A stretch of 64,000 nt of DNA from a virus. The stretch covers positions 1-64,000 of the IMG/VR virus record IMGVR_UViG_3300027708_000030; one strand, 5' to 3'. Both the position numbers and the translations under genes were made by a program. Every line of letters begins with the position of its first letter. Within the stretch, counting starts at the first letter, position 1. The notes under the pieces were generated by a model. The model was not told where the DNA came from. It saw only the letters and a program-made list of their open reading frames with translations, and did no database searches. Shown here in pieces: positions 33,436 to 40,404 of the stretch.

Positions 33436-33510
33436 GGCTCGTTAGTATAATGGTCATTACAGCGGATTGTCTATCCGCTTATGGGAGTTCGATTCTCCCA
33501 CGAGTCGCCA
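33436..33510 (+). tRNA. tRNA-Asp(GTC)
   Basis: Loop TTGTCTA in GCGGA/TCCGC; acceptor GGCTCGT/ACGAGTC; G73; CCA encoded. Confidence 0.93.
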
Positions 33511-33514
33511 AGTT

Positions 33515-33592
33515 TGCGGAGTATGGAAGTGGTCTATCCGTCTGGTCTCATAAGCCATGAAATCGTTGGTTCGAATCCAACCTCCGCTACCA
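33515..33592 (+). tRNA. tRNA-Met(CAT), possibly initiator-like
   Basis: Loop CTCATAA; anticodon stem core TGG/CCA; acceptor TGCGGAG/CTCCGCT in which position 1-72 does not pair, a feature of initiator tRNAs; A73; CCA encoded. Confidence 0.8.
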
Positions 33593-33784
33593 AGCCATGC
33601 AGCGTCACAACTGCTACTCTGACCCAGAGGAAATGAAACTGAGTTGTCCTCAGTAGGGTGGTTCTTTTCTATTAAATTAGAAGGCATCGAAACTGTTATA
33701 GAAGACAGATAAGATGGGGTCGACCAAACCAGCGTTAGCAACACGAGAGTTCTGTCCGTGGCGAGTGGGTGGAGGGCATGCTTG
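33591..33784 (+). ncRNA. third structured RNA element in the tRNA array
   Basis: CAAGC-ATGC (33591-33600) pairs with GCATGCTTG (33776-33784) with one bulge, closing about 194 nt. Internal hairpins: CTCTG/CAGAG (33617-33629), ACTGAG/CTCAGT (33638-33654), TTCTA/TAGAA (33667-33682) and others. No credible ORF. It starts at the CCA end of tRNA-Met. The stretch 33785-33863 after it holds a CTGGT/ACCAG hairpin and a TATAAT with no good -35. Confidence 0.55.
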
Positions 33785-33863
33785 ATGGAGAAACTGGTGC
33801 GATGTACACAAACCAGAAATAAACTGATGTGCTATAATTACCACGACGGATAGAAAGCATTTT

Positions 33864-33940
33864 GCCCCGATGACGGAATTGGTATACGTGTTGGTCTTAG
33901 AAGCCAAATTTTGCGAGTTCGAGTCTCGCTTGGGGCACCA
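33864..33940 (+). tRNA. tRNA-Leu(TAG), short variable region
   Basis: Loop CTTAGAA in TTGGT/GCCAA; acceptor GCCCCGA/TTGGGGC; CCA encoded. The variable region is five bases, again lacking the class II arm. Confidence 0.82.
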
Positions 33941-33946
33941 AATTTC

Positions 33947-34021
33947 GGTGATGTAGCACAACGGTAGTGCAACTCCTTCATACGGAGTAGGTTAGTGGCT
34001 CGATTCCACTCATCACCACCA
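33947..34021 (+). tRNA. tRNA-Met or Ile2 (CAT)
   Basis: Loop TTCATAC in ACTCC/GGAGT; acceptor GGTGATG/CATCACC; CCA encoded. Third canonical CAT tRNA of the array. Confidence 0.88.
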
Positions 34022-34028
34022 AATATAG

Positions 34029-34105
<77 letters not shown>

Positions 34106-34119
34106 AGATAAGTAGAAGT

Positions 34120-34773
34120 ATGAAGCACATGGCATTATATTTGCACCATCCCGAATGTTCGAAGGACTGTGCGTATGCCATGGTTAATGCTCTTTCTTCA
34201 GATTACCAAATACGGATATTTGAAGAAAGCGAGTTAGACGATGATAGTTTCTTTGACAATATTGACATTATTGCTTTTCCTGGTGGTATTGGCGATAGCG
34301 ACAGTTATCCTAATTTCTTCACTAGAACAAGAGCGAATCGAATCGCCAGATTCTTGGATGGTGGTGGTCACTATCTTGGCATCTGCATGGGTGCTTATTG
34401 GGCTGGAAGTCGTTATTTCGATATACTTACTGATGTTGGTCCAGTTCAGTACATAAAGAGACCGAATGCCACTGTTCGCAGAAGTTATGGAACAGTTGCT
34501 GATGTAGAGTGGAATGGTACAAAAGAGCAGATGTATTTTTATGATGGTTGTGCGCTGATTGGAGACGAGACAAAGTTTAAAACAATCGCACGATATGCCA
34601 ATGGTGATCCAATGGCAATCATACAAGGAAGAATAGGATTAATAGGTTGCCACCCAGAAGCACCACTGTATTGGTATGAGAAACCATGGCAATACATAAA
34701 CAAACACTGGAACGATGGAAGACATCACACACTGTTGTTAGATTTTGTAAATAAATTATGCCCTATTAGTTAA
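34120..34773 (+). CDS. class I glutamine-amidotransferase-like protein (BPL_N type)
   Basis: 217 residues, the only larger gene inside the tRNA array. AFPGGIGDSDSY, then YLGICMGAYWAG with the nucleophile Cys, and IGCHPEAP with the His give a GATase1/DJ-1-type catalytic pair as in the biotin-protein-ligase N-terminal (BPL_N) family. The substrate is unknown; no synthetase partner is adjacent. Its last codons overlap the 5' end of tRNA-Thr at 34760, so transcript processing of the tRNA would cut the mRNA. An internal ATG at 34129 is an alternative start. Confidence 0.7.
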   Translation: MKHMALYLHHPECSKDCAYAMVNALSSDYQIRIFEESELDDDSFFDNIDIIAFPGGIGDSDSYPNFFTRTRANRIARFLDGGGHYLGICMGAYWAGSRYFDILTDVGPVQYIKRPNATVRRSYGTVADVEWNGTKEQMYFYDGCALIGDETKFKTIARYANGDPMAIIQGRIGLIGCHPEAPLYWYEKPWQYINKHWNDGRHHTLLLDFVNKLCPIS

Positions 34774-34833
34774 ATGGTAGAACACCTGTTTTGTAATCAG
34801 GTAATGGCAGTTCGATTCTGTCATGGGGCACCA
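34760..34833 (+). tRNA. tRNA-Thr(TGT)
   Basis: Loop TTTGTAA in a CCTG/CAGG stem; acceptor GCCCTAT/ATGGGGC; CCA encoded. Overlaps the stop of the GATase-like gene by 14 nt. Confidence 0.9.
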
Positions 34834-34852
34834 AACAATAATGGAGAATGTC

Positions 34853-34990
34853 GTGTCATCAAGAGAAACAATAGAGAAAGCATATGGAAGCATTCCCAAA
34901 GAAGTAGGAATGTATCATGATTGGGGTATCCCAACATGGAGAGGTTTTAAGTATTACTGGTATAAAATTACCAGAAAAGTAACAAGATAA
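34853..34990 (+). CDS. 45-residue basic protein between tRNAs
   Basis: GTG 34853 is preceded by GGAG (34843-34846); an in-frame ATG at 34841 is too close to that SD. The product contains a Trp/Tyr-rich segment (DWGIPTWRGFKYYWYKI). Unknown function. Confidence 0.5.
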   Translation: MSSRETIEKAYGSIPKEVGMYHDWGIPTWRGFKYYWYKITRKVTR

Positions 34991-34996
34991 GTTTAT

Positions 34997-35072
34997 TCCG
35001 CAGTAGCTCAGTTGGTAGAGTAGATGACTGTTAATCATTTGGTCGATGGTTCGAGCCCATCCTGTGGAGCCA
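34997..35072 (+). tRNA. tRNA-Asn(GTT)
   Basis: Loop CTGTTAA in GATGA/TCATT; acceptor TCCGCAG/CTGTGGA; G73; CCA encoded. Confidence 0.93.
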
Positions 35073-35078
35073 AGTATC

Positions 35079-35152
35079 GGGGGATTAGTATAATGGGATT
35101 ACGGCAGCTTTGCAAGCTGTTTATGGGAGTTCGATCCTCCCATCCTCCACCA
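35079..35152 (+). tRNA. tRNA-Ala(TGC)
   Basis: Loop TTTGCAA in GCAGC/GCTGT; acceptor GGGGGAT/ATCCTCC; CCA encoded. Confidence 0.92.
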
Positions 35153-35202
35153 AGAATCGCTCTCACATATGGCGTATAATAAGATAAGTAATATGTGACC
35201 TT

Positions 35203-35276
35203 GCTCTGTTAGTTAAATGGTATAACAGTTGATTAGTAATCATCAATTGGGAGTTCGATTCTCTCACGGAGCACCA
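35203..35276 (+). tRNA. tRNA-Thr(AGT)
   Basis: Loop TTAGTAA in GTTGA/TCATC with one mismatch; acceptor GCTCTGT/ACGGAGC; CCA encoded. A34 is unusual for a bacterial threonine tRNA. Confidence 0.8.
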
Positions 35277-35278
35277 AT

Positions 35279-35352
35279 ATCTCTCTAGTGTAATGGCAGC
35301 ACGAAAATCTCCAAAATTTTTAGTCGGGGTTCAAGTCCCTGGAGGGATGCCA
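35279..35352 (+). tRNA. tRNA-Trp(CCA)
   Basis: Loop CTCCAAA in AAAAT/ATTTT; acceptor ATCTCTC/GAGGGAT; G73; CCA encoded. Confidence 0.9.
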
Positions 35353-35354
35353 AT

Positions 35355-35428
35355 GCGGGATTAGTTTAATGGTAAAACTACAGATTTCCAATCTGTTGTT
35401 ATCAGTTCGATTCTGATATTCCGCTCCA
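35355..35428 (+). tRNA. tRNA-Gly(TCC)
   Basis: Loop TTTCCAA in ACAGA/TCTGT; acceptor GCGGGAT/ATTCCGC; U73 as expected for Gly; CCA encoded. Confidence 0.93.
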
Positions 35429-35446
35429 TTTAAGATAGAGGTAGTT

Positions 35447-35923
35447 ATGCGTAAAGATATCAACATCGATGAAGTGAAACAATTCATCGAGGCACAGAGT
35501 CCTGAATCTAAGATTTATATCGGTGGCGACTCTGAACGATTTAATATCGGTGATGATTTCTACGCTGATTATATCTTAGTGATTGTTGTTCATATCAATG
35601 GTAATAATGGTTGTAAAATCTTCGGTGAAGTATCTCGTGAAAGAGACTATGACCAGAAGAAAAGCAAACCACGTATGCGATTGATGAATGAAGTATATAA
35701 AATTGCAGAGTTGTATCTAAAGTTGCATGAAGTTCTGGAAGACAGAGATGTGGAAGTTCACCTTGACATTAATCCAGACGAAATGCATGGATCATCTTGC
35801 GTAATCAACGAAGCAGTTGGTTACATTAAGGGTATGTGCAATATTGTACCATTTGTAAAACCAAATGCATTTGCAGCATCATACGCTGCAGACAGATACA
35901 AGTCTTACATGCGTGCAGCATAA
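35447..35923 (+). CDS. RNase H-like protein, DUF458/YkuK type
   Basis: 158 residues. IYIGGDSERF at the start and VEVHLDINPDEMHGSS, AVGYIKGM and VKPNAFAASYAADR further on are the YkuK/DUF458 pattern, an RNase H-fold family with conserved acidic residues. Activity is untested in the family as far as I know; RNA processing near a tRNA array would be plausible. It lies between two tRNA groups. Confidence 0.75.
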   Translation: MRKDINIDEVKQFIEAQSPESKIYIGGDSERFNIGDDFYADYILVIVVHINGNNGCKIFGEVSRERDYDQKKSKPRMRLMNEVYKIAELYLKLHEVLEDRDVEVHLDINPDEMHGSSCVINEAVGYIKGMCNIVPFVKPNAFAASYAADRYKSYMRAA

Positions 35924-35924
35924 T

Positions 35925-35953
35925 TTGACATGCAGGGAATATTATTGTATAAT
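35925..35953 (+). promoter_or_regulatory. sigma70-type promoter for tRNA-Gly(GCC)
   Basis: TTGACA, 17 nt, TATAAT; transcript would start about seven bases before tRNA-Gly. Confidence 0.88.
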
Positions 35954-35966
35954 AAGTAGTAAGAGT

Positions 35967-36041
35967 GCGGGATTAATTCAGTGGTAGAATGTTTCGTTGC
36001 CAACGAAAATGTCATCGGTTCAAATCCGATATCCCGCTCCA
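35967..36041 (+). tRNA. tRNA-Gly(GCC)
   Basis: Loop TTGCCAA in TTTCG/CGAAA; acceptor GCGGGAT/ATCCCGC; U73; CCA encoded. Confidence 0.93.
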
Positions 36042-36057
36042 ACAACATGGAGATATT

Positions 36058-36264
36058 ATGACAGAAGAAACTACACCAGTACCACTAACCTTTAAAGAGC
36101 AGTGGGAACAAAAGAAACTACTGAAGCGAGCCAAGAAAAAAGCAAAGCATAATTTGCAAAGCCAAGGATTGGGTCGCAAAGAAGCAAGTAAAGCAGTCAA
36201 CAAAGCAGTCAATCGAATCGCTTCCAATAAGCCCATGCAACGTGCTGCTGGACGTGGCGGATAA
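36058..36264 (+). CDS. basic helical protein
   Basis: 68 residues from ATG 36058 (SD TGGAGA). Very Lys/Arg-rich (KRAKKKAKHN), so probably nucleic-acid binding. Co-transcribed with tRNA-Gly and closed by the terminator at 36270. Confidence 0.65.
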   Translation: MTEETTPVPLTFKEQWEQKKLLKRAKKKAKHNLQSQGLGRKEASKAVNKAVNRIASNKPMQRAAGRGG

Positions 36265-36269
36265 AATAC

Positions 36270-36291
36270 AATCCCACATAGTGGGATTTTT
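36270..36291 (+). terminator. intrinsic terminator
   Basis: AATCCCAC, ATA loop, GTGGGATT followed by T5. Confidence 0.85.
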
Positions 36292-36308
36292 CACATTAGG
36301 AATTTATT

Positions 36309-36710
36309 ATGTTTGAATGTATCATAGCAGGAGATTCAATTGGAGTAGGAATTGCCAATGTACGTAAAGAGTGCGTGGCATATGTACAAGGTGGAATTAA
36401 CTCGCACCAGTGGTTGAATAAAAATATTCAAAACACACCACTAATTGCTAATCATGTAATCATCTCACTTGGTTCAAACGACCACAAATACGTTAAGACT
36501 GAGGAAGAACTCAGAGTCATTCGTAAACTAACCAAAGCCGACAGAGTGTATTGGATTATGCCAAGCGATAAGTTTCCAGCAGCACAATCAGCAGTGTGGC
36601 ATGTGGCAAACGAGAATAACGATATGATTCTTGGAACGAAACGAATGCAAACCGATGGTGTCCACCCATCGTGGGCAGGATATAAAGAACTAGCGGAGAA
36701 GGCAAGATGA
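36309..36710 (+). CDS. SGNH/GDSL-like hydrolase
   Basis: 133 residues. Block I GDSIGVG (Ser nucleophile), ISLGSNDH (Asn block) and DGVHPSWAGY (Asp-x-x-His) give the SGNH catalytic set in a short domain. Members hydrolyse esters on polysaccharides or lipids; phage versions may deacetylate surface glycans. The first gene of a long run of tiny overlapping genes. Confidence 0.7.
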   Translation: MFECIIAGDSIGVGIANVRKECVAYVQGGINSHQWLNKNIQNTPLIANHVIISLGSNDHKYVKTEEELRVIRKLTKADRVYWIMPSDKFPAAQSAVWHVANENNDMILGTKRMQTDGVHPSWAGYKELAEKAR

Positions 36711-36916
36711 ACATTAAAGACTATCAGATGGAGCCAAAGAAGCCACTATCATTCGAGGAGTGGAAGGGTAATATTGCTCCACAATATCAAGGAGAGAAAC
36801 TCAAGGCATATGATAGACTGCATAATGTAGACTACGAGAAAGAATTCAATGCCATGCTTAAATCAGAGTATGCAGAATACCTATCAAATCTAAATGGAGA
36901 CTGGTTGCTAAAATGA
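36707..36916 (+). CDS. hypothetical protein
   Basis: 69 residues, Lys/Glu-rich, starting in an ATGA overlap. No recognised domain. Confidence 0.6.
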   Translation: MNIKDYQMEPKKPLSFEEWKGNIAPQYQGEKLKAYDRLHNVDYEKEFNAMLKSEYAEYLSNLNGDWLLK

Positions 36917-37041
36917 TACTGGTAGCCACATGGATCACTGTTGGATTCTTTTCAGCCATCGGATGGTATGGAGCGAATCATCTCGTCATTGAACCATACC
37001 TGCCACCACCGAGACAGATAGAGAAAAAGAAAGATGATTGA
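36913..37041 (+). CDS. small TM protein
   Basis: 42 residues, one TM segment followed by a proline-rich, basic tail. ATGA overlaps with both neighbours. Confidence 0.55.
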   Translation: MILVATWITVGFFSAIGWYGANHLVIEPYLPPPRQIEKKKDD

Positions 37042-37219
37042 AATAATTATAGCACTGGCAATAGGAATTGCACTGGGTTTCGCATTAAACAATAAGAAAC
37101 CACCAGAGCAGGAACAACCACCAGACTATGCCTATTACAAAAACCTATCCGAATCACTAATGCAAGATGTGAGACGACTAAGAGAAGAACTAAGGAAGAA
37201 AGATGACAACCTTCACTAG
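37034..37219 (+). CDS. small TM protein with cytosolic helix
   Basis: 61 residues, N-terminal TM (IIIALAIGIALGFAL) then a charged helix. Overlaps both neighbours; topology resembles small spanin- or inhibitor-like proteins, but no function is shown. Confidence 0.6.
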   Translation: MIEIIIALAIGIALGFALNNKKPPEQEQPPDYAYYKNLSESLMQDVRRLREELRKKDDNLH

Positions 37220-37430
37220 CGAGGACAGAGAAAACTCTGAGCCAATACTGAATAGCTGTAGGGATACAGGAATGTCCACGTATACCTATTTCTGGACTGT
37301 CAATAAGAAAGTCATTAGTCCATACTTTAATACTGACTCCGAAGCCAATAGCTGGATGGAGATCGAGAAATACAAGATTGAAGCACAATCGCTTTGGTCT
37401 GATTCATGCACAACCCAAAGGAAACTATGA
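37203..37430 (+). CDS. hypothetical protein
   Basis: 75 residues, mixed charge, no recognised domain; overlaps neighbours by 17 and 4 nt. Confidence 0.55.
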   Translation: MTTFTSEDRENSEPILNSCRDTGMSTYTYFWTVNKKVISPYFNTDSEANSWMEIEKYKIEAQSLWSDSCTTQRKL

Positions 37431-37582
37431 AAACTGTACAACAAATGGAAACTGAAGCCATCCTATCAATGATGGAATCGATGAAGACTCTGGAACAACA
37501 ACTAGCCGATGCCAAGAAAAGAATCGATGATCTAGAAAAGATAATCTCCAATCAGAGAGCAATGATAAAGGAACTGCAATGA
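37427..37582 (+). CDS. 51-residue coiled-coil protein
   Basis: ATG in an ATGA overlap; a single amphipathic helix with heptads (LEQQLADAKKRIDDLEKII). Confidence 0.55.
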   Translation: MKTVQQMETEAILSMMESMKTLEQQLADAKKRIDDLEKIISNQRAMIKELQ

Positions 37583-37710
37583 AGGTAAATAAACTAATTC
37601 GTAAGATGTATAAAGCAATCATACTATCCAAGAAGAAACAAGAGAAGAAACTATACCTAAAGATCCTCAAGAAATCCCTAAAACATAAGCATACGGAAGC
37701 CGTGCAGTGA
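37579..37710 (+). CDS. 43-residue lysine-rich protein
   Basis: ATGA overlap start; about one third Lys, likely nucleic-acid associated. Stop overlaps the following GTG start. Confidence 0.5.
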   Translation: MKVNKLIRKMYKAIILSKKKQEKKLYLKILKKSLKHKHTEAVQ

Positions 37711-37910
37711 CACAAGAAGTAATCCTACATAAAGACGACCTCAATGCAATCATCGAGTTCGCCTCAAAGTACCCCGAATCCGACTATATTACAGTCTCCT
37801 GCGATTCTTCCTCGGGGATCGGAATTTTAGTCTCAGCATCACTACGAGCAATAATCAACGAAGATGCAGTAATCATAACAAAGCAAATCGTGGACGAATC
37901 ATCATGGTAG
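37707..37910 (+). CDS. hypothetical protein
   Basis: 67 residues from GTG 37707 in a GTGA overlap. Acidic alpha/beta pattern; no domain recognised. Confidence 0.55.
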   Translation: MTQEVILHKDDLNAIIEFASKYPESDYITVSCDSSSGIGILVSASLRAIINEDAVIITKQIVDESSW

Positions 37911-38080
37911 AAAACGAAGATAAACTATGCACTCTGGAAGAAGCTGAAGAATTCGATAAGAAACGAAACTACAGCTATACCGTGCCTTGGAATGGAGTTG
38001 CTCCATCAGTAAATGCTCAGTGGAAAGTAGAGATAAAAGATCCATGGGATGAATGGAAAGCCAATAAGGATATCGTGTGA
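37904..38080 (+). CDS. hypothetical protein
   Basis: 58 residues, acidic N-terminus, Trp-rich C-terminus (PWDEWKANKD). Overlaps both neighbours. Confidence 0.5.
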   Translation: MVENEDKLCTLEEAEEFDKKRNYSYTVPWNGVAPSVNAQWKVEIKDPWDEWKANKDIV

Positions 38081-38649
38081 ATATGGTAGACGATAGTTCT
38101 GTCTGGTCCACTATTGATGGTGTAGATCTGTGGATATACGATAAACTAATACTTGCAAAACGATTAGGCTATGATTGTGGACCAGCTGGAATAGCACCAA
38201 CAAAGACTAACGAGTACATTGTAAGACCAATCTCTAACTATCGTATGATGGGTCGTGGTAGTAGTATACTGACAATTCCTGCCAATGCCGATATTATTCC
38301 AGATGGTTACTTTTGGTGTGAGGTATTTAACGGTAGACACATAACAATAGACTATAATTACGGAGTACAAACTCTTGCTGTGGAAGGATTTAAAGACAGT
38401 ACCAGAACAGATCGATTTAGCTCTTGGAAGCGAATCGAATATTCTTACGAACTACCACCATTATTACAACCCATAGCCCTAAAGTACGAGTGGCTTAATA
38501 TAGAGATAATTGACGATAAAATCATTGAAGTACACCTAAGATACAACGATGACTTTGCTAATCATACATCACAAGAGATAATACCCATATGGCGAGAGAA
38601 CTACTATCATAGTCCATGTGGAGATAGAATAGGATTTTTACTAAAATGA
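38077..38649 (+). CDS. conserved T4-like protein (YDKLILA..VRPI family)
   Basis: 190 residues from GTG 38077 (ATG 38083 is an alternative). The pattern LWIYDKLILAKRLGYDCGP, then EYIVRPISNYRMMG and GYFWCEVFNGRHITIDY is shared with a protein of T4-like cyanophages; the segment order suggests an ATP-grasp-like or related fold, not proven. Overlaps neighbours by four bases. Confidence 0.65.
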   Translation: MNMVDDSSVWSTIDGVDLWIYDKLILAKRLGYDCGPAGIAPTKTNEYIVRPISNYRMMGRGSSILTIPANADIIPDGYFWCEVFNGRHITIDYNYGVQTLAVEGFKDSTRTDRFSSWKRIEYSYELPPLLQPIALKYEWLNIEIIDDKIIEVHLRYNDDFANHTSQEIIPIWRENYYHSPCGDRIGFLLK

Positions 38650-38765
38650 ACCAAGAAGAATACATTAAGTTTCTGGAAGAGAGACTAAAGCACTCCGATG
38701 AACAACTAACGAAAGCCATGGAGATGCTGGCTAAACTAATGAGTAAGATGAAGGATGCTATTTAG
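38646..38765 (+). CDS. 39-residue helical protein
   Basis: ATGA overlap start; short Glu/Lys-rich helix. Last of the tiny-gene run. Confidence 0.5.
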   Translation: MNQEEYIKFLEERLKHSDEQLTKAMEMLAKLMSKMKDAI

Positions 38766-38825
38766 TCGTGTGTGGTGGACGTATATTCGGAAAATACAGG
38801 GTTTGCATGAATACAAAGGCGAGTG

Positions 38826-39119
38826 ATGGCATACAAAGAAAAAGTTTGTCCTAAGTGTAACACCGTGCACAACAAGCGTGGTGAGTTCTGCTCTCGTAGC
38901 TGTGGTAACTCTCGTCCACTAACAAAGGAACAGAAGCAGAAGATTGGTGCTGCTAAGTCTGCATGGCTTACTGGTGGTAGTGAAGAAGCAGAAGTGGCTG
39001 TGCATAACTTTGTCTCTGGTGGAAACAATAAGACTGCTGAACCCATTGCTCCTATTGTTTCGAGAGATGCTGGCTATAGACGTTTCGTAGAAGATGGCGA
39101 TCTATGGGAGGAAGTTTAG
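38826..39119 (+). CDS. zinc-finger-like protein
   Basis: 97 residues from ATG 38826. CPKC and CSRSC pairs (residues about 8-11 and 21-25) form a treble-clef-like zinc site next to SRPLTKEQKQKIG, as in DNA-binding modules of phage homing endonucleases. No nuclease domain follows. Likely DNA- or RNA-binding. Confidence 0.65.
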   Translation: MAYKEKVCPKCNTVHNKRGEFCSRSCGNSRPLTKEQKQKIGAAKSAWLTGGSEEAEVAVHNFVSGGNNKTAEPIAPIVSRDAGYRRFVEDGDLWEEV

Positions 39120-39218
39120 TTACAGGGAATATTGCCAGTTATTACCACGCTATGTGAGTGTATGTGGGAGGGCTATGTGGAGACGTATGTGACACTCTTG
39201 TGCGCAACGAGTGTAAGA

Positions 39219-39246
39219 CGAGTGCGTGTGCTCTCGAGTGCGTGTG
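39219..39246 (+). repeat. 12-bp direct repeat, two copies
   Basis: CGAGTGCGTGTG at 39219-39230 and 39235-39246, a 16-bp period, within a G/T-rich tract. Confidence 0.8.
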
Positions 39247-39404
39247 ATGCAATATTGCAATTCTTATTTGATTTTAATTTGACTTTGGGGTATACTTACG
39301 GTGTTAGGGTTGATAAAGAGTAGGTAATGCATTAGTCGTGTAACTCCTATGTAGCGTGTATATGGGCTCGGTGACCGACCAGTAATATAGTTTGGAGTGA
39401 TTTG

Positions 39405-39441
39405 AAAAGACCAGCAATCGTTTTTGATTCTGGTCTTTTTT
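39405..39441 (+). terminator. intrinsic terminator
   Basis: AAAAGACCAG and CTGGTCTTTT pair around 15 bases, followed by T-rich sequence. No gene ends near it, so it may end a small RNA transcribed from the region 39130-39400. Confidence 0.8.
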
Positions 39442-39466
39442 GCATTTCTAGTTCTGAAATTGTAGT

Positions 39467-39542
39467 AAGTAAGTGCTAACTTACTTTTTGGTTAGTAAGC
39501 ACTTACTTCGATCGAGAGAATTTGGTAAGTAAGTGCTTACTT
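39467..39542 (+). repeat. three palindromic AGTAAG/CTTACT sites
   Basis: AAGTAAGT-N4-ACTTACTT (39467-39486), AGTAAG-CA-CTTACT (39494-39507) and AAGTAAG-TG-CTTACTT (39527-39542). A fourth with the same half sites lies at 54324. Spacing suits a dimeric DNA-binding protein. Confidence 0.75.
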
Positions 39543-39696
39543 CGCCAGCATGCGTCCGTCTCGTCGGCTATAAACCAGACGAGCAGGGTCCACGTCCACC
39601 CCAGTAACTTTCGAATAACTCAATTATTCCTCAAGAGAGAATTAACGACAACCACTAATTAATAACCCTCAACTTTGGTAGGGATCAAATTAGTTG

Positions 39697-39725
39697 TTGC
39701 CTTTAATTGCAAATTCAGTAATAAT
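39697..39725 (+). promoter_or_regulatory. sigma70-type promoter, weak -10
   Basis: TTGCCT, 17 nt, AATAAT, with TTAATTGC after the -35 as at 22500 and 25257. Confidence 0.65.
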
Positions 39726-39754
39726 AAGCCATAAATTTGAAAAAAGGACTTAAA

Positions 39755-39970
39755 ATGATTTCTCGTGATTTTCTCTCTTCTTTGAACTTCCGTGTTATGG
39801 ACGAAACCGATAAAATGGGTTTCGCTGGGGTTCAATCGCCTGTTCCACTGATTGTTGAAATCAATGATCTTTTGATTATCATTGATGGTGATCGTTGTGA
39901 AGTTTACGGTGAAAATTCGGATTTTGGACCAGCAGAAATTTGCGAATCCATCAGCGAATTACCCTACTAA
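39755..39970 (+). CDS. hypothetical early protein
   Basis: 71 residues from ATG 39755 with SD AAAAAAGGAC. Acidic, beta-rich; no domain recognised. First of three genes that each have their own promoter of the same type. Confidence 0.65.
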   Translation: MISRDFLSSLNFRVMDETDKMGFAGVQSPVPLIVEINDLLIIIDGDRCEVYGENSDFGPAEICESISELPY

Positions 39971-39979
39971 GAGTGGGGT
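39961..39979 (+). terminator. stem-loop of the recurrent cassette
   Basis: ACCCTAC, TAAGA loop, GTGGGGT, overlapping the end of the previous gene and 7 nt before the next promoter. Confidence 0.55.
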
Positions 39980-39985
39980 TATTGC

Positions 39986-40014
39986 TTGCCGTTAATTCGG
40001 TTTGGATGTAAGAT
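39986..40014 (+). promoter_or_regulatory. sigma70-type promoter
   Basis: TTGCCG, 17 nt, TAAGAT; shares GTTAATTCG with the promoter at 40343. Confidence 0.65.
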
Positions 40015-40040
40015 TACAGTATTGAAATTAAGGAAACAAA

Positions 40041-40310
40041 ATGAGTAAAACCGATAAAATTAAAGACTACGCATCCAAAGCCCAGTATTACTTGGAACTG
40101 GCTGACAAGTATCAGCAAATGGCTTTCGGCGAATTCGCTGACGCACAGTGCTACGACCTGCATAACGGGATTGAAGAAATGATGGACGAAATTGACGATC
40201 TGCTTATGGAAGTCTGTATCCCTCTTGAAATGAATACGATTGATATCGGCTCGGGTTTGTACGACGCACGAGAAGGAAACGAGGATTCTTTCTCAAATCT
40301 GGATAAGTAA
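40041..40310 (+). CDS. acidic early protein
   Basis: 89 residues, strongly acidic with MMDEIDDLLME; helical. SD AAGGAAAC. No domain recognised. Confidence 0.65.
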   Translation: MSKTDKIKDYASKAQYYLELADKYQQMAFGEFADAQCYDLHNGIEEMMDEIDDLLMEVCIPLEMNTIDIGSGLYDAREGNEDSFSNLDK

Positions 40311-40329
40311 CCCTACGGATTGTAGGGTT
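40309..40329 (+). terminator. stem-loop of the recurrent cassette
   Basis: AACCCTAC, GGATT loop, GTAGGGTT: a perfect 8-bp stem overlapping the stop codon, followed by the next promoter 14 nt later. Confidence 0.7.
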
Positions 40330-40342
40330 ATCCAGAAAGTTG

Positions 40343-40371
40343 TTGTCGTTAATTCGTAGTTGCTGTAAGAT
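40343..40371 (+). promoter_or_regulatory. sigma70-type promoter for the AAA+ ATPase gene
   Basis: TTGTCG, 17 nt, TAAGAT. Confidence 0.65.
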
Positions 40372-40404
40372 TATGGTATTGAAATTGATTATGAAAGGTT
40401 TTTT

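Larger units (their letters stand above)
39120..39754 (+). other. 635-bp non-coding region with repeats, hairpins and palindromic sites
   Basis: Contains: G/T-rich tract with repeated TATGTG; a hairpin ACACTC..GAGTGT (39192-39212); a 12-bp direct repeat at 39219 and 39235; a GCAATATTGC palindrome; an intrinsic terminator at 39405; three palindromes built on AGTAAG/CTTACT at 39467-39542; a CTCGTC/GACGAG hairpin near 39563; and a sigma70-type promoter at 39697. The longest frame here has no coding character. Candidate replication origin or regulatory hub. Confidence 0.6.

Noticed and set aside
39132-39323. 63-residue open frame in the non-coding region
   Set aside because: No SD, repetitive composition reflecting the G/T-rich repeats, and interrupted by hairpin sequence.
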